NCBI GenBank assembly: GCA_003586115.2
Contig: QVOM02000126.1
Location: 11,844,201-11,908,200, forward strand
Length of the DNA stretch: 64,000 nt
Direction: 5' to 3'
DNA from: Salvator merianae
Taxonomy: Eukaryota; Chordata; Lepidosauria; Squamata; Teiidae
The notes beneath the pieces are model-generated. The model ran no database searches, had not been told where the DNA came from, and saw only the letters and a program-made list of their open reading frames with translations. Positions 55,106 through 63,984 of this stretch are shown in pieces. Positions within the stretch are counted from its first letter, which is position 1. Each line of letters begins with the position of its first letter. A program made the translations under genes and the position numbers.

Positions 55106-56099
55106 TAGGGATGTGCACGAAGGCACTTTTCCCTTTTCGCTTCGCATGAATGCGAAGCTCCTAGGCTTCGTTTTCGTGCGAAAAAATACGCACGAAAATG
55201 AAGCCCTTCGTTTTCGCGGCGAAGATTTTCGCCGCGAACGGAAGCAGAGAAAACAAGGCGAAGGGAAGAGCTTTGCCTTAATTTCTCTGCTTCGGATTGC
55301 GCTCGCCTCTCTCTCATTCCCCCCCCCCCGCCTAGTCTGTCAGTGTAATGACAGACTGGGGGGGGAATAAGAGAGAGGCGAGCGCCATCGGAAGCGGTGA
55401 AATCAAGGCAAAGCTCTTCCCTTTGCCTTGATTCCTTCATTTCCGATGGCGCAGCGCTCTCTCTCACTCCCGCCGCAGTCTGTCAGTGCAATGACAGACT
55501 GGGGGGGGGAATAAGAGAGAGGCGAGCGCCATCGGAAGCAGTGAAATCAAGGCAAAGCTCTTCCCTTTGCCTTGATTCCTTCATTTCCGATGGCGCAGCG
55601 CTCTCTCTCACTCCCGCCGCAGTCTGTCAGTGCAATTACAGACTGGGGGGGGGGAATAAGAGAGAGGCGAGCGCCATCGGAAGCAGTGAAATCAAGGCAA
55701 AGCTCTTCCCTTCGCCTTGATAGCTCCGTTTCTGATGGCTGCTGGCTGCCTCATTCACCCTAGTCTGTCAGCGCTCGCGCTGACAGCCTAGGGGGGTGAG
55801 TCAGTGAGGGGAAGAGAAGGAAAATCAACGGGAAGGGAATCCCTCCCTTCCGTTGAGTTTTCTCCACCACCGCTCGCTGCTGGCTGGCTGATTCACCCTA
55901 GGCTGTCAGCGCCAGTGCTGACAGCCTAGAGAGGTGAGACATCGGCAAATTGCGAAGGTCCCGAAATGCTTCCAAAAATTGAGGGACCTTCGCAATTCGC
56001 ATTCGTGATTTCTGTTGCCCTTCGCATTCGATGCGAAGGGCAGGAAATCACGAAATTCGATCGAAAATCGAATGCCACGAAGCTTCGTGCACACCCCTA
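55106..56099. mobile_element. Young GT (hAT-like) element, 994 bp, palindromic tandem core
   Basis: The ends TAGGGATGTGCACGAAGG and cttcgtgcacacccct(a) are flanked by exact 8-bp duplications AAGATTAG (55098-55105, 56100-56107). The interior is five ~140-bp units, each containing the palindrome agtctgtcag...ctgacagact. The ends hold gcgaag/cttcgc clusters. Frames that look repetitive on the plus strand are just the tandem units. Confidence 0.9.
55334..55930. repeat. Five ~142-bp units, each built on a palindrome
   Basis: Palindrome starts are at 55334, 55477, 55621, 55762 and 55900 (spacings 143, 144, 141, 138). The first three are nearly identical (gaataagagagaggcgagcg, atcaaggcaaagctcttccc). 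The last two are diverged, with agcgctcgcgct and agcgccagtgct centres. Confidence 0.9.
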
Positions 56100-56107
56100 A
56101 AGATTAG

Positions 56108-56545
56108 TGCTTCTTGAACCATATTGATTATCTAGATTGTTGGCCTGGACATAAATGCAGAGTGCCTTCAATGAATATGTGCCTTCTGATGCTGGGGATA
56201 ATAAAGATAATGCAGCTATTCTGACCTGTGGCAAAAGCCTCAGACTGCAACGCTTCAAATGTTCCTGGATGACAACACCCAGAATTTTGTCCCAGCCCCA
56301 GTGGGAATAGAATTGTCTTTCTCCCCCATCTGTGTTCTGTCTATTGAATGTGTACGTTACACAATGCCTGTATATAACCGTGCAATCTGGTTTCTGTCAG
56401 TAACAAGCTTTGGTGGATAAAGTCAGATTTTTAGTACAAGCAACCTAAAATATGACTTAAAACAGTAAAACACACACCGTGGCTGCTTCTGCATAATGGC
56501 AGAGAAAGGACTCCTCTGGGACCGAGCCCTTGCTCCAGCTTTGGA
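56108..56545. other. Unassigned stretch
   Basis: No gene. gttcctggatgacaacacccag has a faint resemblance to the amniote ACTACAACTCCCA repeat. Confidence 0.35.
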
Positions 56546-56553
56546 ATAGAGAG

Positions 56554-56879
56554 TAGAGATGTGCAGAATTTGATTCACGTTTGCAAAATTCAGTTGAATA
56601 TTTTGCATTTACATTGAATTGGATATGCAGTTTTTTGCATTTCCAGTATTCAGTCAAATCAAACCAGTCACCTCTCTTGGGAAAATGAAGTATTTGATTG
56701 AATATTCATGTTTTTGCTGTGATTTTGCCAATGAAAAGGGCATTTTCAATGGGAAAAACATTGCAAAAATGAATGCAAAAAAGCAGTTTTTCAATGTTAC
56801 AATTCACCATCAGAGCAAAAATATGAGTTTTGCTTCAACAGTGAAATGAAAGCATGAATTTTTTCCGTGCACATCTCTA
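56554..56879. mobile_element. Old GT (hAT-like) element
   Basis: The left end is tagagatgtgcagaatttg; the right end is ttccgtgcacatctcta. Flanks ATAGAGAG / ATAGGAAG match at 6 of 8. AT-rich interior with gcaaaattcag and gaatattcatg motifs. Confidence 0.72.
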
Positions 56880-56887
56880 ATAGGAAG

Positions 56888-57340
56888 ACATGGCCTTTGC
56901 AAACTTTGAAGCCGGGGAACAAAACTTTCCTGGTTTTGAAGTTTCTAACAACCTCATTAAGGTAGGCCAAGGAAATGAGCCCAGAAGTGGGCCATTTTTT
57001 TGTCTGGACCTTAATTGAGCAAATAAAACCAGACTAGAAGTCACTTTTGCACCACCACACTTCTGCATGGTAGAGGCAGGAGTGAATGAAAATGGCAAGC
57101 GCTCTCAAGATGGGGTTTCCTGCTCCCAAAAGAGCCTGTTCCTGAGGACACTTGTGAGCCTCTGGAGTGAGCTGTGGGTCTGATGCATGCAGTGACGTGC
57201 AGTCGCCAAGTCCCTTCAGCCCTTTCTGTGTCTCCTTTTTCAGCTGTGAGGACACAGCCTATAATTCCAAGAGCAAGGAAACCTGATCAAATAGTACAGT
57301 GCGGAGAAGGAACATTTTTAAGTTCCCTTGTGTCCTGCTG
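56888..57340. other. Unassigned stretch
   Basis: No gene or repeat recognised. Confidence 0.35.
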
Positions 57341-57404
57341 AAGGACTTCCTTGTGCAGCTGATTGGCCGTTGTGAGAGTAGGCTGCTGGACAAGATGAGC
57401 CACA

Positions 57405-57913
57405 GGGCCTGTTCGCACTTAGCGAGAGGAACATTCCAGGACACTTGCTGGAACAGAGCATTCACACCTGCAAGTAGCCACAGCTGACTTGAAACCTACC
57501 AAAGCCCACCTGATGCTCACCTGAAGCCCACCAGCTGTGATCAACTAAATTGTAGTCTCCAAGCTGACTTGTGTGATCAGGTGTGGATCAGGAAAGGTGA
57601 GTTCTCACCACTTCCTGGTGTGGAGTGGCGGCGGGGTGGGGACTGCGTGGCCACGCAGGCTCCATCAGACATTTCAGACCCAGGTTTGCACCTTGGGGTT
57701 CGGACCCTGGCAGCTGTTTCAGAACCAAGTCAAGACCTAGATCCAGACCCAGCTACCTAACTAGTGCATTCCCATTCACACTGCTCCCCCTGCTGGTCAA
57801 CTTGTGAACTGTTCCAGTGCTGACAGGTGTGAACACTCCTCACTGTACCTGATCCTGGCCAGCTTGAACCCTGCTAACTAGAACATTACACTGTTGTAAG
57901 TTCAAACAGGCCC
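57405..57913. mobile_element. HL type A element, 509 bp
   Basis: The ends GGGCCTGTTCGCACTTAG and aagttcaaacaggccc are flanked by exact ACA (57402-57404, 57914-57916). Full A order: aacattccaggacacttgc, gacttgaaacctaccaaag, gtgtgatcaggtgtggatc, accacttcctggtgtgg, cagtgctgacaggtgtg. It lies inside a LINE 3' end. Confidence 0.92.
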
Positions 57914-58045
57914 ACAGGTCCAGTGCAGAGAGGCACTTCTAGTGTTCTTATACCTCTTAGACCCTCTGCTGGGAGAGTGTGAGAAGGATATGTTGTGTGC
58001 CCAGTCCTGGTTGTGGGCTTCCTTGTGTAGCTGGTTGGCCACTGT

Positions 58046-58596
58046 GAACCGTTCTGCACTTGTGTGTGGTTTTCCAGGATAGGGTGGGCCATCCTGCCCC
58101 AGAACAAGCAAGTCATTCCAAGCTGGGATGGGTTGACAGTAGAGTGGAACAGGGCCATCTGCACTCTGATATCCCACTCCAGTACATGTTGTCATCTCAG
58201 GAGAGCCCTTGGAGGCAGCAGCAAAACTCCAGAGGCTGGGAACAAAAGTTTTCAGGTTTTCTACTGGCCACTTTTGTGGTAGACCCATTTCTGGCTGTGC
58301 TTCCTGGAATGCCACCAAAAAGTAGACCCCATAGCATACCAGACCATGTGCACATGCCATCCACACACCTCCATGTTCCATATACTATCCCTGCTCCAAT
58401 TGTAGATCTCAACAATGAGGTCTACTGCTATACCAGGCTAGGAAGCTATTTTTGATGCCCTATCCCAGTCCACACCTTACTGAAAGAAAATGTAGCACAA
58501 CGGGGTGTGGGGTTTGTCCCTGTCTGCACAAGTGTGCAGACTGATGCTCCTTATTCTGGAATTTGTTCCAGAATAAGGAACAGTGCAGGAAGGGCC
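58046..58596. mobile_element. HL type K element, 551 bp
   Basis: The ends gaaccgttctgcacttg and agtgcaggaagggcc are flanked by exact TGT (58043-58045, 58597-58599). K modules: agaacaagcaagtcattcc, aaaactccagaggctggg, aatgccaccaaaaagtagac. The right-end hairpin is ttattctggaatttgttccagaataa (split stem). It lies in a LINE 3' end, so the empty site is known. Confidence 0.82.
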
Positions 58597-58679
58597 TGTG
58601 AGAACAGGCTGCTGAGCTAGATGGGCAAAAGGTCTGATCCAGGGGAGCATTTCTTATCTTCTGATCTTGTTATGAAAGG

Positions 58680-59097
58680 CTTTTTGATCTGCAGTGTTCC
58701 AAAAGACAAGGGGGCTCCAGTTGGAGCCTGCCCACTTCTTTGCTGCCCAGCCCATTCTGAAATGGTAGCAGCAGAGAGGGGCACAGCAGGCATCTCTTGG
58801 TATGTACTAAGTGGCCTCATTTGAAGCCTTCCACCAGCCATCAAATTTCCGTTTGGTCTCTCCTAAAATGATGGTGTGCAGAGGGCTTCAAAGGAAACCA
58901 GAGAACTGGAATATGATGGTATCTGGTGCCACAGGGGGGCCATGACTGCTGCCTGCTATTGGCCTCCCATGCACATGGGGGCGCTGCTTTAAGTCAAAAC
59001 TTCATCCATGGGCACCAGGGTAGTAACAGTTGGGTGACTTCTGCAAGGAAATTAGGAGCCTATTGAACCTTACAGCCTGGTATGGTATGGGAATGAT
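58680..59097. other. Unassigned stretch
   Basis: No gene or repeat recognised up to the tail gcctggtatggtatgg near 59075, which resembles an I-type end. Confidence 0.35.
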
Positions 59098-59100
59098 ATT

Positions 59101-59823
59101 GGGCCTGTTCGCACTGTCCACGCTAGACTGGGCTAATTAGCCCAGTCTAGTGCGGAACAGACCCCATCGTGCAGATACTGTCTGCACAATGGGGCCTGAG
59201 AACAGACCCCAAGCCGAATAATGGCGTTCGCCAGTGCGAACGCCATCATCCGGCCTGATGGTTGCCACGCAGCGGCTAGCAAGCGTCAGCTGCTGCCATG
59301 GCGACCGGGAGGCCCGCACGGTGATGATGTCATCACAGCGCGCCGCGCGGGCCTCCTGGTTGCCTTGCCAGTAGCCTGACGTTGTGGAGGCCGCTGCTGC
59401 CTGCTGCGCCCGCAATCGGGCACCAGAACGCCGGACAGGGGCCACAGTGCCGCCTCGTCCAGCATCCCTGGCCCGATTGCGGCGACGTGGGCTGGATCGC
59501 AGCCATTCGGCCCGTGCAAAGCGGCGGACTCCATTGCCCAGCATACATTGCGTGATCACATGATCACACAATGCATGCTGGGCGGGCTGATGGCCCAGAA
59601 GATGGCCGCCGCCACGGACAGGAAGGTAGGTGCGAATGGCTCCTCACCTGAAGCTCGCTTTGAGCTTCAGGTCAGGATTCAGACAGCTACCTTCCTGTCT
59701 GTCACTCGTAGCGATTGGCAGCGGATCAAGTCCACTGCCGGTCGCTACGAGCGTCCACGGGTGTGAAAGCACTTCACTAGTGGGCGTTCCTGACACTCAC
59801 TAGCGTGAAGTGCGAAAAGGCCC
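59101..59823. mobile_element. HL type B element, full length (723 bp)
   Basis: The ends are GGGCCTGTTCGCACTGTCC and gtgaagtgcgaaaaggccc. Flanks ATT / ATA differ by one. Same palindrome series as 53902, but the left palindrome is ctagactgggctaa...cccagtctag and the right-end hairpin is the cactagtgggcgttcc type. CpG-rich. Confidence 0.9.
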
Positions 59824-60650
59824 ATAGTCATACTATACTAGACTGGAAAGGATCAGACATGGAGGCAGCCATTAGCACTTCAAGGGCTGGAACAGCCCCT
59901 TACTGGGCTACCAGTACTGGAAGTACAAATGCCCTGTCCAGGGAAGGCCCAATTGCCACGACGGTGGCCATGACAATATCCGGCCGCTGCCTTGGTGATC
60001 AGCATGCGGTGCACAACTACACAGCTGCAACCCCGCAGTCCTGCCACCCTGCCCACTCGCAGCATTCCCACCTGGAAGAGGGTGCGAACACTGCTGGCCA
60101 GGGGCCATCCAGCTGCTCCCAGTCAAGCTGCAGACAGTGTTTTAGATGCCCACAGCTAGTAGCATATGGGAACAGCTGGAGGTGCTCCTGGATGTGGGGC
60201 CAGCTGTGTGCGGATGGGCCTGTCCAGTGGGTGTCCGGAAGCCAGTCAAGATTAACTCCAGGCTGGTCAAGATCATTCAGGTCCTTTCTGCACTAGGCCT
60301 TATTCTGGATTATATCCTGGAAAAGGGACCTGCCATTCACATGCTGGTCTATACTGCAGCAGGCCCTATCAGGCGTCTGCCATAGTCCAAAATTTGAAGC
60401 AGGCAACAGGCCCCTATTCTAGGAAATAATGCAGAATAAGGCCCAGTGCAGAAAAGGCCTCACATTTTGTGCACTGGAACATCCCCATTCTGTTCCAGAC
60501 ATGTGCAAAATGCAAATGGCTGGAATGGATCACCATTGCAGAGTCTGAGCCTCAGGGTCAGGCTGTAGGTCAAATGACTGCGCAGCTGCAGTCATGCAGT
60601 CCATGCCCCCTCGCCTCGCAGCACCCTGAAGAGATAAGCCGGAAGAGATA
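59824..60650. mobile_element. HL type I/C-like element, degraded, interrupted by D
   Basis: actatactagactggaaagg, gcacttcaagggctgg, ggccatgacaatatccgg and cccacctggaagagggtgc follow the I/C order. D is inserted at 60280-60459, and cccattctgttccagac onward resumes similar body sequence. No clear outer ends. Confidence 0.5.
60280..60459. mobile_element. HL type D MITE (180 bp)
   Basis: The ends ggtcctttctgcactagg and cccagtgcagaaaaggcc are flanked by exact TCA (60277-60279, 60460-60462). The arms pair through ttattctggattatatcc. Length is identical to the other two complete D copies. Confidence 0.9.
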
Positions 60651-60652
60651 GT

Positions 60653-61381
60653 GGGCGTGTTCACACTTGTACCTAGCAAGCATCAAGGATCTTAATCCTA
60701 GCAAGGATGCTTGTTAGACAAGTGCTTTCGCACCACAGGAGGGCCGTAGCGACCGGCAGCGGACTTGATCCGCTGACGATCGTTACTAGTGCCCGGCAAG
60801 TAAAAAGCTGTCCGAATCCTCACCTGAAGCTCAAAGTGAGCTTCAGGTGAGGATTCGTTCGCACCTACCTCTTGTCCGCGGCGGCGGCCATCTTTTGGGC
60901 AATCGGCCCGCCCATCATGCATTGCGTGATCATCTGATCACGCAATGCATGATGGGCAATGGAGTCCACCCCTTCGTGCGGGCCCGGATGAGCCCGTACG
61001 AGGCCCCAATCGAGTCCACGCCGCTGTGATCGGGCCAGGGATGTTCTGGTGCCCAATCGTGGGTGCGAATGGCAGTCGCCGCAGCAGCAGCCTACAAAGC
61101 GTCAGTCTGCTGCCAAGGCAACCGGGAGCCCTGTGCGGCGCGCCATGATGACGTCATCACCGCGCGGGGCTCCTGGTCGCCATGGCAGCAGCCTGACGCT
61201 TGCTGGCTCTGTTGGGGTGAGCATCGGGATGGATAATGACGTTCGCACTGGTGAATGCCATTATCCAGCTTGGGGTCTGTTTTCAGGCCCCATCGTGCAG
61301 ATGGTGTCTGCACGATGGGGTCTGTTCCACACTAGAATGGGCTAATTAGCCCATTCTAGCGTGGAAAGTGCAAACAGGCCC
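60653..61381. mobile_element. HL type B element, full length, reverse orientation (729 bp)
   Basis: The left end is gggcgtgttcacacttg; the right end is aaagtgcaaacaggccc. The end module is ctagcaagcatcaagg...gatgcttgttag. It has the same series of palindromes in reverse; the central cattgcgtgatcatctgatc is at about 60919-60953. Flanks AGT / AAA do not match. Confidence 0.88.
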
Positions 61382-61502
61382 AAACTGTCCACAGCTGGAA
61401 CAGGCCAGGCAGACCTCAGACTGCTTCAGGATCACTGCCGCCATGTCCAGGTGCAGATGCAGCAGACTGTGTGGGACGTTCCAGCAGGTAAGTGCAAAAA
61501 GG
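61382..61502. mobile_element. HL end fragment, A/L-like
   Basis: ctgtccacagctggaacagg followed by gttccagcaggtaagtgc and aaaaaggcc, a right-end type. It directly abuts the preceding B element. Confidence 0.4.
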
Positions 61503-61572
61503 CCATTGGCTGTTCAGAAATAGTCTTAGCAGAAGGAACATTATCAGAAAAGACCAGGAAAATTGTAGAATT

Positions 61573-61770
61573 TAGTGGTGGCCACCAGCTTAAAGCCTGG
61601 GTGTTCGCGTCCCACGCAAAGCACACCATGGCTGTTCGCGGGGCCTCTGGGCCTCTGTACTGCTGCAGTACCTGCTATGGCAGTACAGACACCCGGAGGC
61701 CCCGCAAACAGCCATGGCATGCTTCGCACGGGGTGCTAGCACCCAGGCTTTAAGCTGGTGGCCGCCGCTG
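61573..61770. mobile_element. PH palindromic MITE (E1)
   Basis: The 198-bp copy has flanks GTAGAATT / GTAGAACT (7 of 8). The arms are gtggccaccagcttaaagcc and its complement, with tcccacgcaaagcacaccatgg. The outermost left base is decayed (tagtggtgg for cagtggtgg). Confidence 0.88.
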
Positions 61771-61865
61771 GTAGAACTGCTAACCTTTGTACGCTTCCTT
61801 TCAGGGACTGACTTTTGTTGTTTTAATGTGTTTTGAATGAATGAATGATCTTGATTACAGTCTTA

Positions 61866-62156
61866 GGGCCTTTTTGCACTCTCCACCTTAGAATAGAATA
61901 ATACTCCCATTCTAAGGTGAAATAGTCCTCACGGTGCTACTGGCCCACCTGCCATGACAGCGGCCACGTAAATGTTAGTCCGCTGCCATAGCAAAAGGGG
62001 GCGTGGCATGTGACTGTGCAGCCACAATGTGACGTAGCCAGCAGCGTTCGCACCTGGAACTAGGTGCGAACGCTGCGTACCAGGAGCAGCCCCTCCCAAT
62101 TGCTAGGGCCTCCACAAAATGCGTATGCTCATTAGCACTAAAGTGCAAACAGGCCC
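61866..62156. mobile_element. HL type C element, short (291 bp)
   Basis: The ends GGGCCTTTTTGCACTCTCC and aaagtgcaaacaggccc are flanked by exact TTA. The left palindrome is ccttagaatagaataatac...attctaaggtg. The centre gttcgcacctggaactaggtgcgaac is a palindrome. The end hairpin is reduced to gctcattagcact. Confidence 0.87.
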
Positions 62157-62159
62157 TTA

Positions 62160-62620
62160 GACCAGGACTGATAACACTGATAGGTTAAGATAAAAAAATA
62201 CAAGAGTTAAAATACAGGATAAAAATATAAAAACATGATTAGACATAATCCGTCATTAACAAAAATAATATAATATAAATAATATAAAAAAAATAATCTC
62301 TAAAAAGGCATTGGATATAAAAATCATCTAGATGACCAACAAAATTTCTAAAAAATGTTCCTATGAGAGGGCCTTCTGAGTGACAGCCCCCAGACTAGAA
62401 TAGCCTCCCTCCGGAGGTACATCGGGCACCCTAATTGTATGTATTCAGATGCCTGCAGAAGACGCACCTCTTTGCCCTCGCCTGTTGCTGCCGAAACAGC
62501 CTCCCCTCCCCTCTTAGGCATTTTTAATTATTGTTTTAGTCAATTCAATTTAATTGTGTTTTTATTTGTTTTATTGTGACCTGGCCTGAGACCTTTGGTA
62601 TAAGATAGGATAGGAATACA
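62160..62620 (+). pseudogene. AT-rich stretch and L2-clade LINE 3' end
   Basis: 62160-62355 is A/T-rich, without features. From 62366 gagggccttctgagtgacag encodes the RAF.V.AP block; aagacgcacctctttgccc (KTHLFAL) and a tail with gacctggcctgagacctttgg follow. Same L2-like lineage as 23440. Confidence 0.6.
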
Positions 62621-62622
62621 AA

Positions 62623-63366
62623 GGGCCTGTTCGCACTGTCCACGCTACAATGTGCTAATTAGCACATTCTAGCATGGAACAGACCCCATCGTGCAGATAC
62701 CGTCTGCACTACGGGGCCTGAAAGCAGACCCCAAGCCGGATAATGTCGTCTGCCAGTGCGAACGCCATCATCCGGCCTGATGCTTGCCACGCAGCGGCCA
62801 GCAAGCGTCAGGCTGCTGCCAAGGCAACCGGGAGGCCCGCGCGGTGATGACATCATCACGCCGCGCCGCGCGGGCCTCCTGGTCGCCTTGCCAGTAGCCT
62901 GACGTTTTGCAGGCCGCTGCCGCGGCAACCGGCATTCACGCCCGCGATCGGGCACCAGAACACCGGACGGGGCGCAGCGCCGCCTCGTCCAGCGTCCCTG
63001 GCCCAATTGCGGCGGCGTGGGGTCCATTGGGGCCTCGTACAGGCCCATTCGGGCCTGTTCGAAGCACCAGACTCCATTGCCCAGCATGCATTGCATGATC
63101 ACATGATCGCGCAATGCATGAAGGGCGGGCCAATCGCCCGGAAAATGGCCGCCGCCACGGACAGGAAAGTAGGTGCGAATGAATCCTCACCTGAAGCTCA
63201 CTTTGAGCTTCAGGTGAGGATTCAGACAGCTACTTTCCTGTCTGGCGCTTGTAGCGATCGGCAGCGGATCAAGTCCACTGCCGGTCGCTACGAGCGTCCA
63301 CGTATGCGAAAGCACTTCACTAGTGGGCGTTCCTGACGCTCACTACTGTGAAGTGTGAAAAGGTCC
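62623..63366. mobile_element. HL type B element, full length (744 bp)
   Basis: The ends GGGCCTGTTCGCACTGTCC and gtgaagtgtgaaaaggtcc are flanked by exact AAA (62620-62622, 63367-63369). The left palindrome is ctacaatgtgctaa...gcacattctag: GTGC/GCAC replaces GGGC/GCCC on both arms. The end hairpin is the cactagtgggcgttcc type. Best preserved B copy. Confidence 0.93.
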
Positions 63367-63369
63367 AAA

Positions 63370-63467
63370 GACAGACAGAGAGAGAAAGAAAGAATATGAG
63401 AGAGAGAGAGACAAAAGAGAAAGAGAAGGAGAAAGAGAAAGAGAGAGAGAGAGGAAGAAAGAGAAGG
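63370..63467. repeat. GA-rich simple repeat, left part
   Basis: agagagagaaagaaagaat... runs to the start of the F element. The same purine tract continues after it at 63878-63941. Confidence 0.9.
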
Positions 63468-63877
63468 GCTGTGTCCGCACCTAAGATTTAATCCAGCTTC
63501 AGTCCACTTTCAGAGTGAGAGAACACATCAGCAAAGTGATAAACTGTTTTTTTTTCTTTATCTAACTCAGAAAATCCCACTATGAGTTAGATAATGGGGA
63601 AAGAAAATAACTAGTCACTTTGCTGATGGATTTGTCTACTCTGAAGGTGGACTGAAGCTGGATTAAAATTTAGGTACAGCAGTGGTCGGCAGCTTTAAGC
63701 CCAGGTGTTCGCATCCCGTGAGAAGCACGCCATGGCTGTTTGCGGGGCCTCCAGGCCTCCGTACTGCAGCAGTACGGAGGCACGGAGGCCCCATGAATAC
63801 CCATGGTGCGCTTAGCACGGGACGCGAACACCTGGGCTTAAAGCCACTGGCACCGCTGCTTAGGTATGAATGCAGCC
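63468..63877. mobile_element. F-type MITE in a GA tract, itself hosting a PH element
   Basis: The left end GGCTGTGTCCGCACCTAA and right end ttaggtatgaatgcagcc are flanked by AAG on both sides. The arms (cttcagtccactttcagag and complement) match 24168. A PH element sits near its right end at 63678-63859. Confidence 0.82.
63678..63859. mobile_element. PH palindromic MITE (E1), nested in F
   Basis: Flanks TTAGGTAC / TTAGGTAT (7 of 8) are part of the F terminal repeat. The arms are agctttaagcccaggtgttc with their complement; the centre is gtactgcagcagtac. Length 182 bp. Confidence 0.88.
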
Positions 63878-63941
63878 AAGGAGAAGGAGAAAGAGAGAGA
63901 GGGAGAAAGAGAGGGAGAAAAAGAAAGAGATAGATAGATAG
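63878..63941. repeat. GA-rich simple repeat, right part, ending (GATA)n
   Basis: gagaaggagaaagagagaga continuing to agatagatagatag. It is the right half of the purine tract split by the F element. Confidence 0.9.
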
Positions 63942-63984
63942 AATTAATGAAATCATGTGTTATAGCGTCTTAAAAAGACCCGGC

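Larger units (their letters stand above)
57345..58676 (+). mobile_element. CR1-like LINE 3' ends split by an A and a K element
   Basis: The first end runs ggctgctggacaagatgagc to 57404, is interrupted by 57405-57913, and resumes acaggtccagtgcagagagg to gtgttcttata. A second copy starts near 57960 (gggagagtgtgagaaggat), is interrupted at 58046-58596, and resumes tgtgagaacaggctgctgag, ending atttcttatcttctg. Both pre-insertion sites are readable. Confidence 0.75.

Noticed and set aside
55397..55720. Repetitive 107-codon frame
   Set aside because: It is the translation of the ~142-bp tandem units of a transposon; the unit length (144) happens to be divisible by three.
55334..55930. CRISPR-like array of regularly spaced palindromes
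   Set aside because: Units are ~142 bp, the spacers are themselves repeated, the DNA is vertebrate, and the array lies inside a transposon with target duplications.
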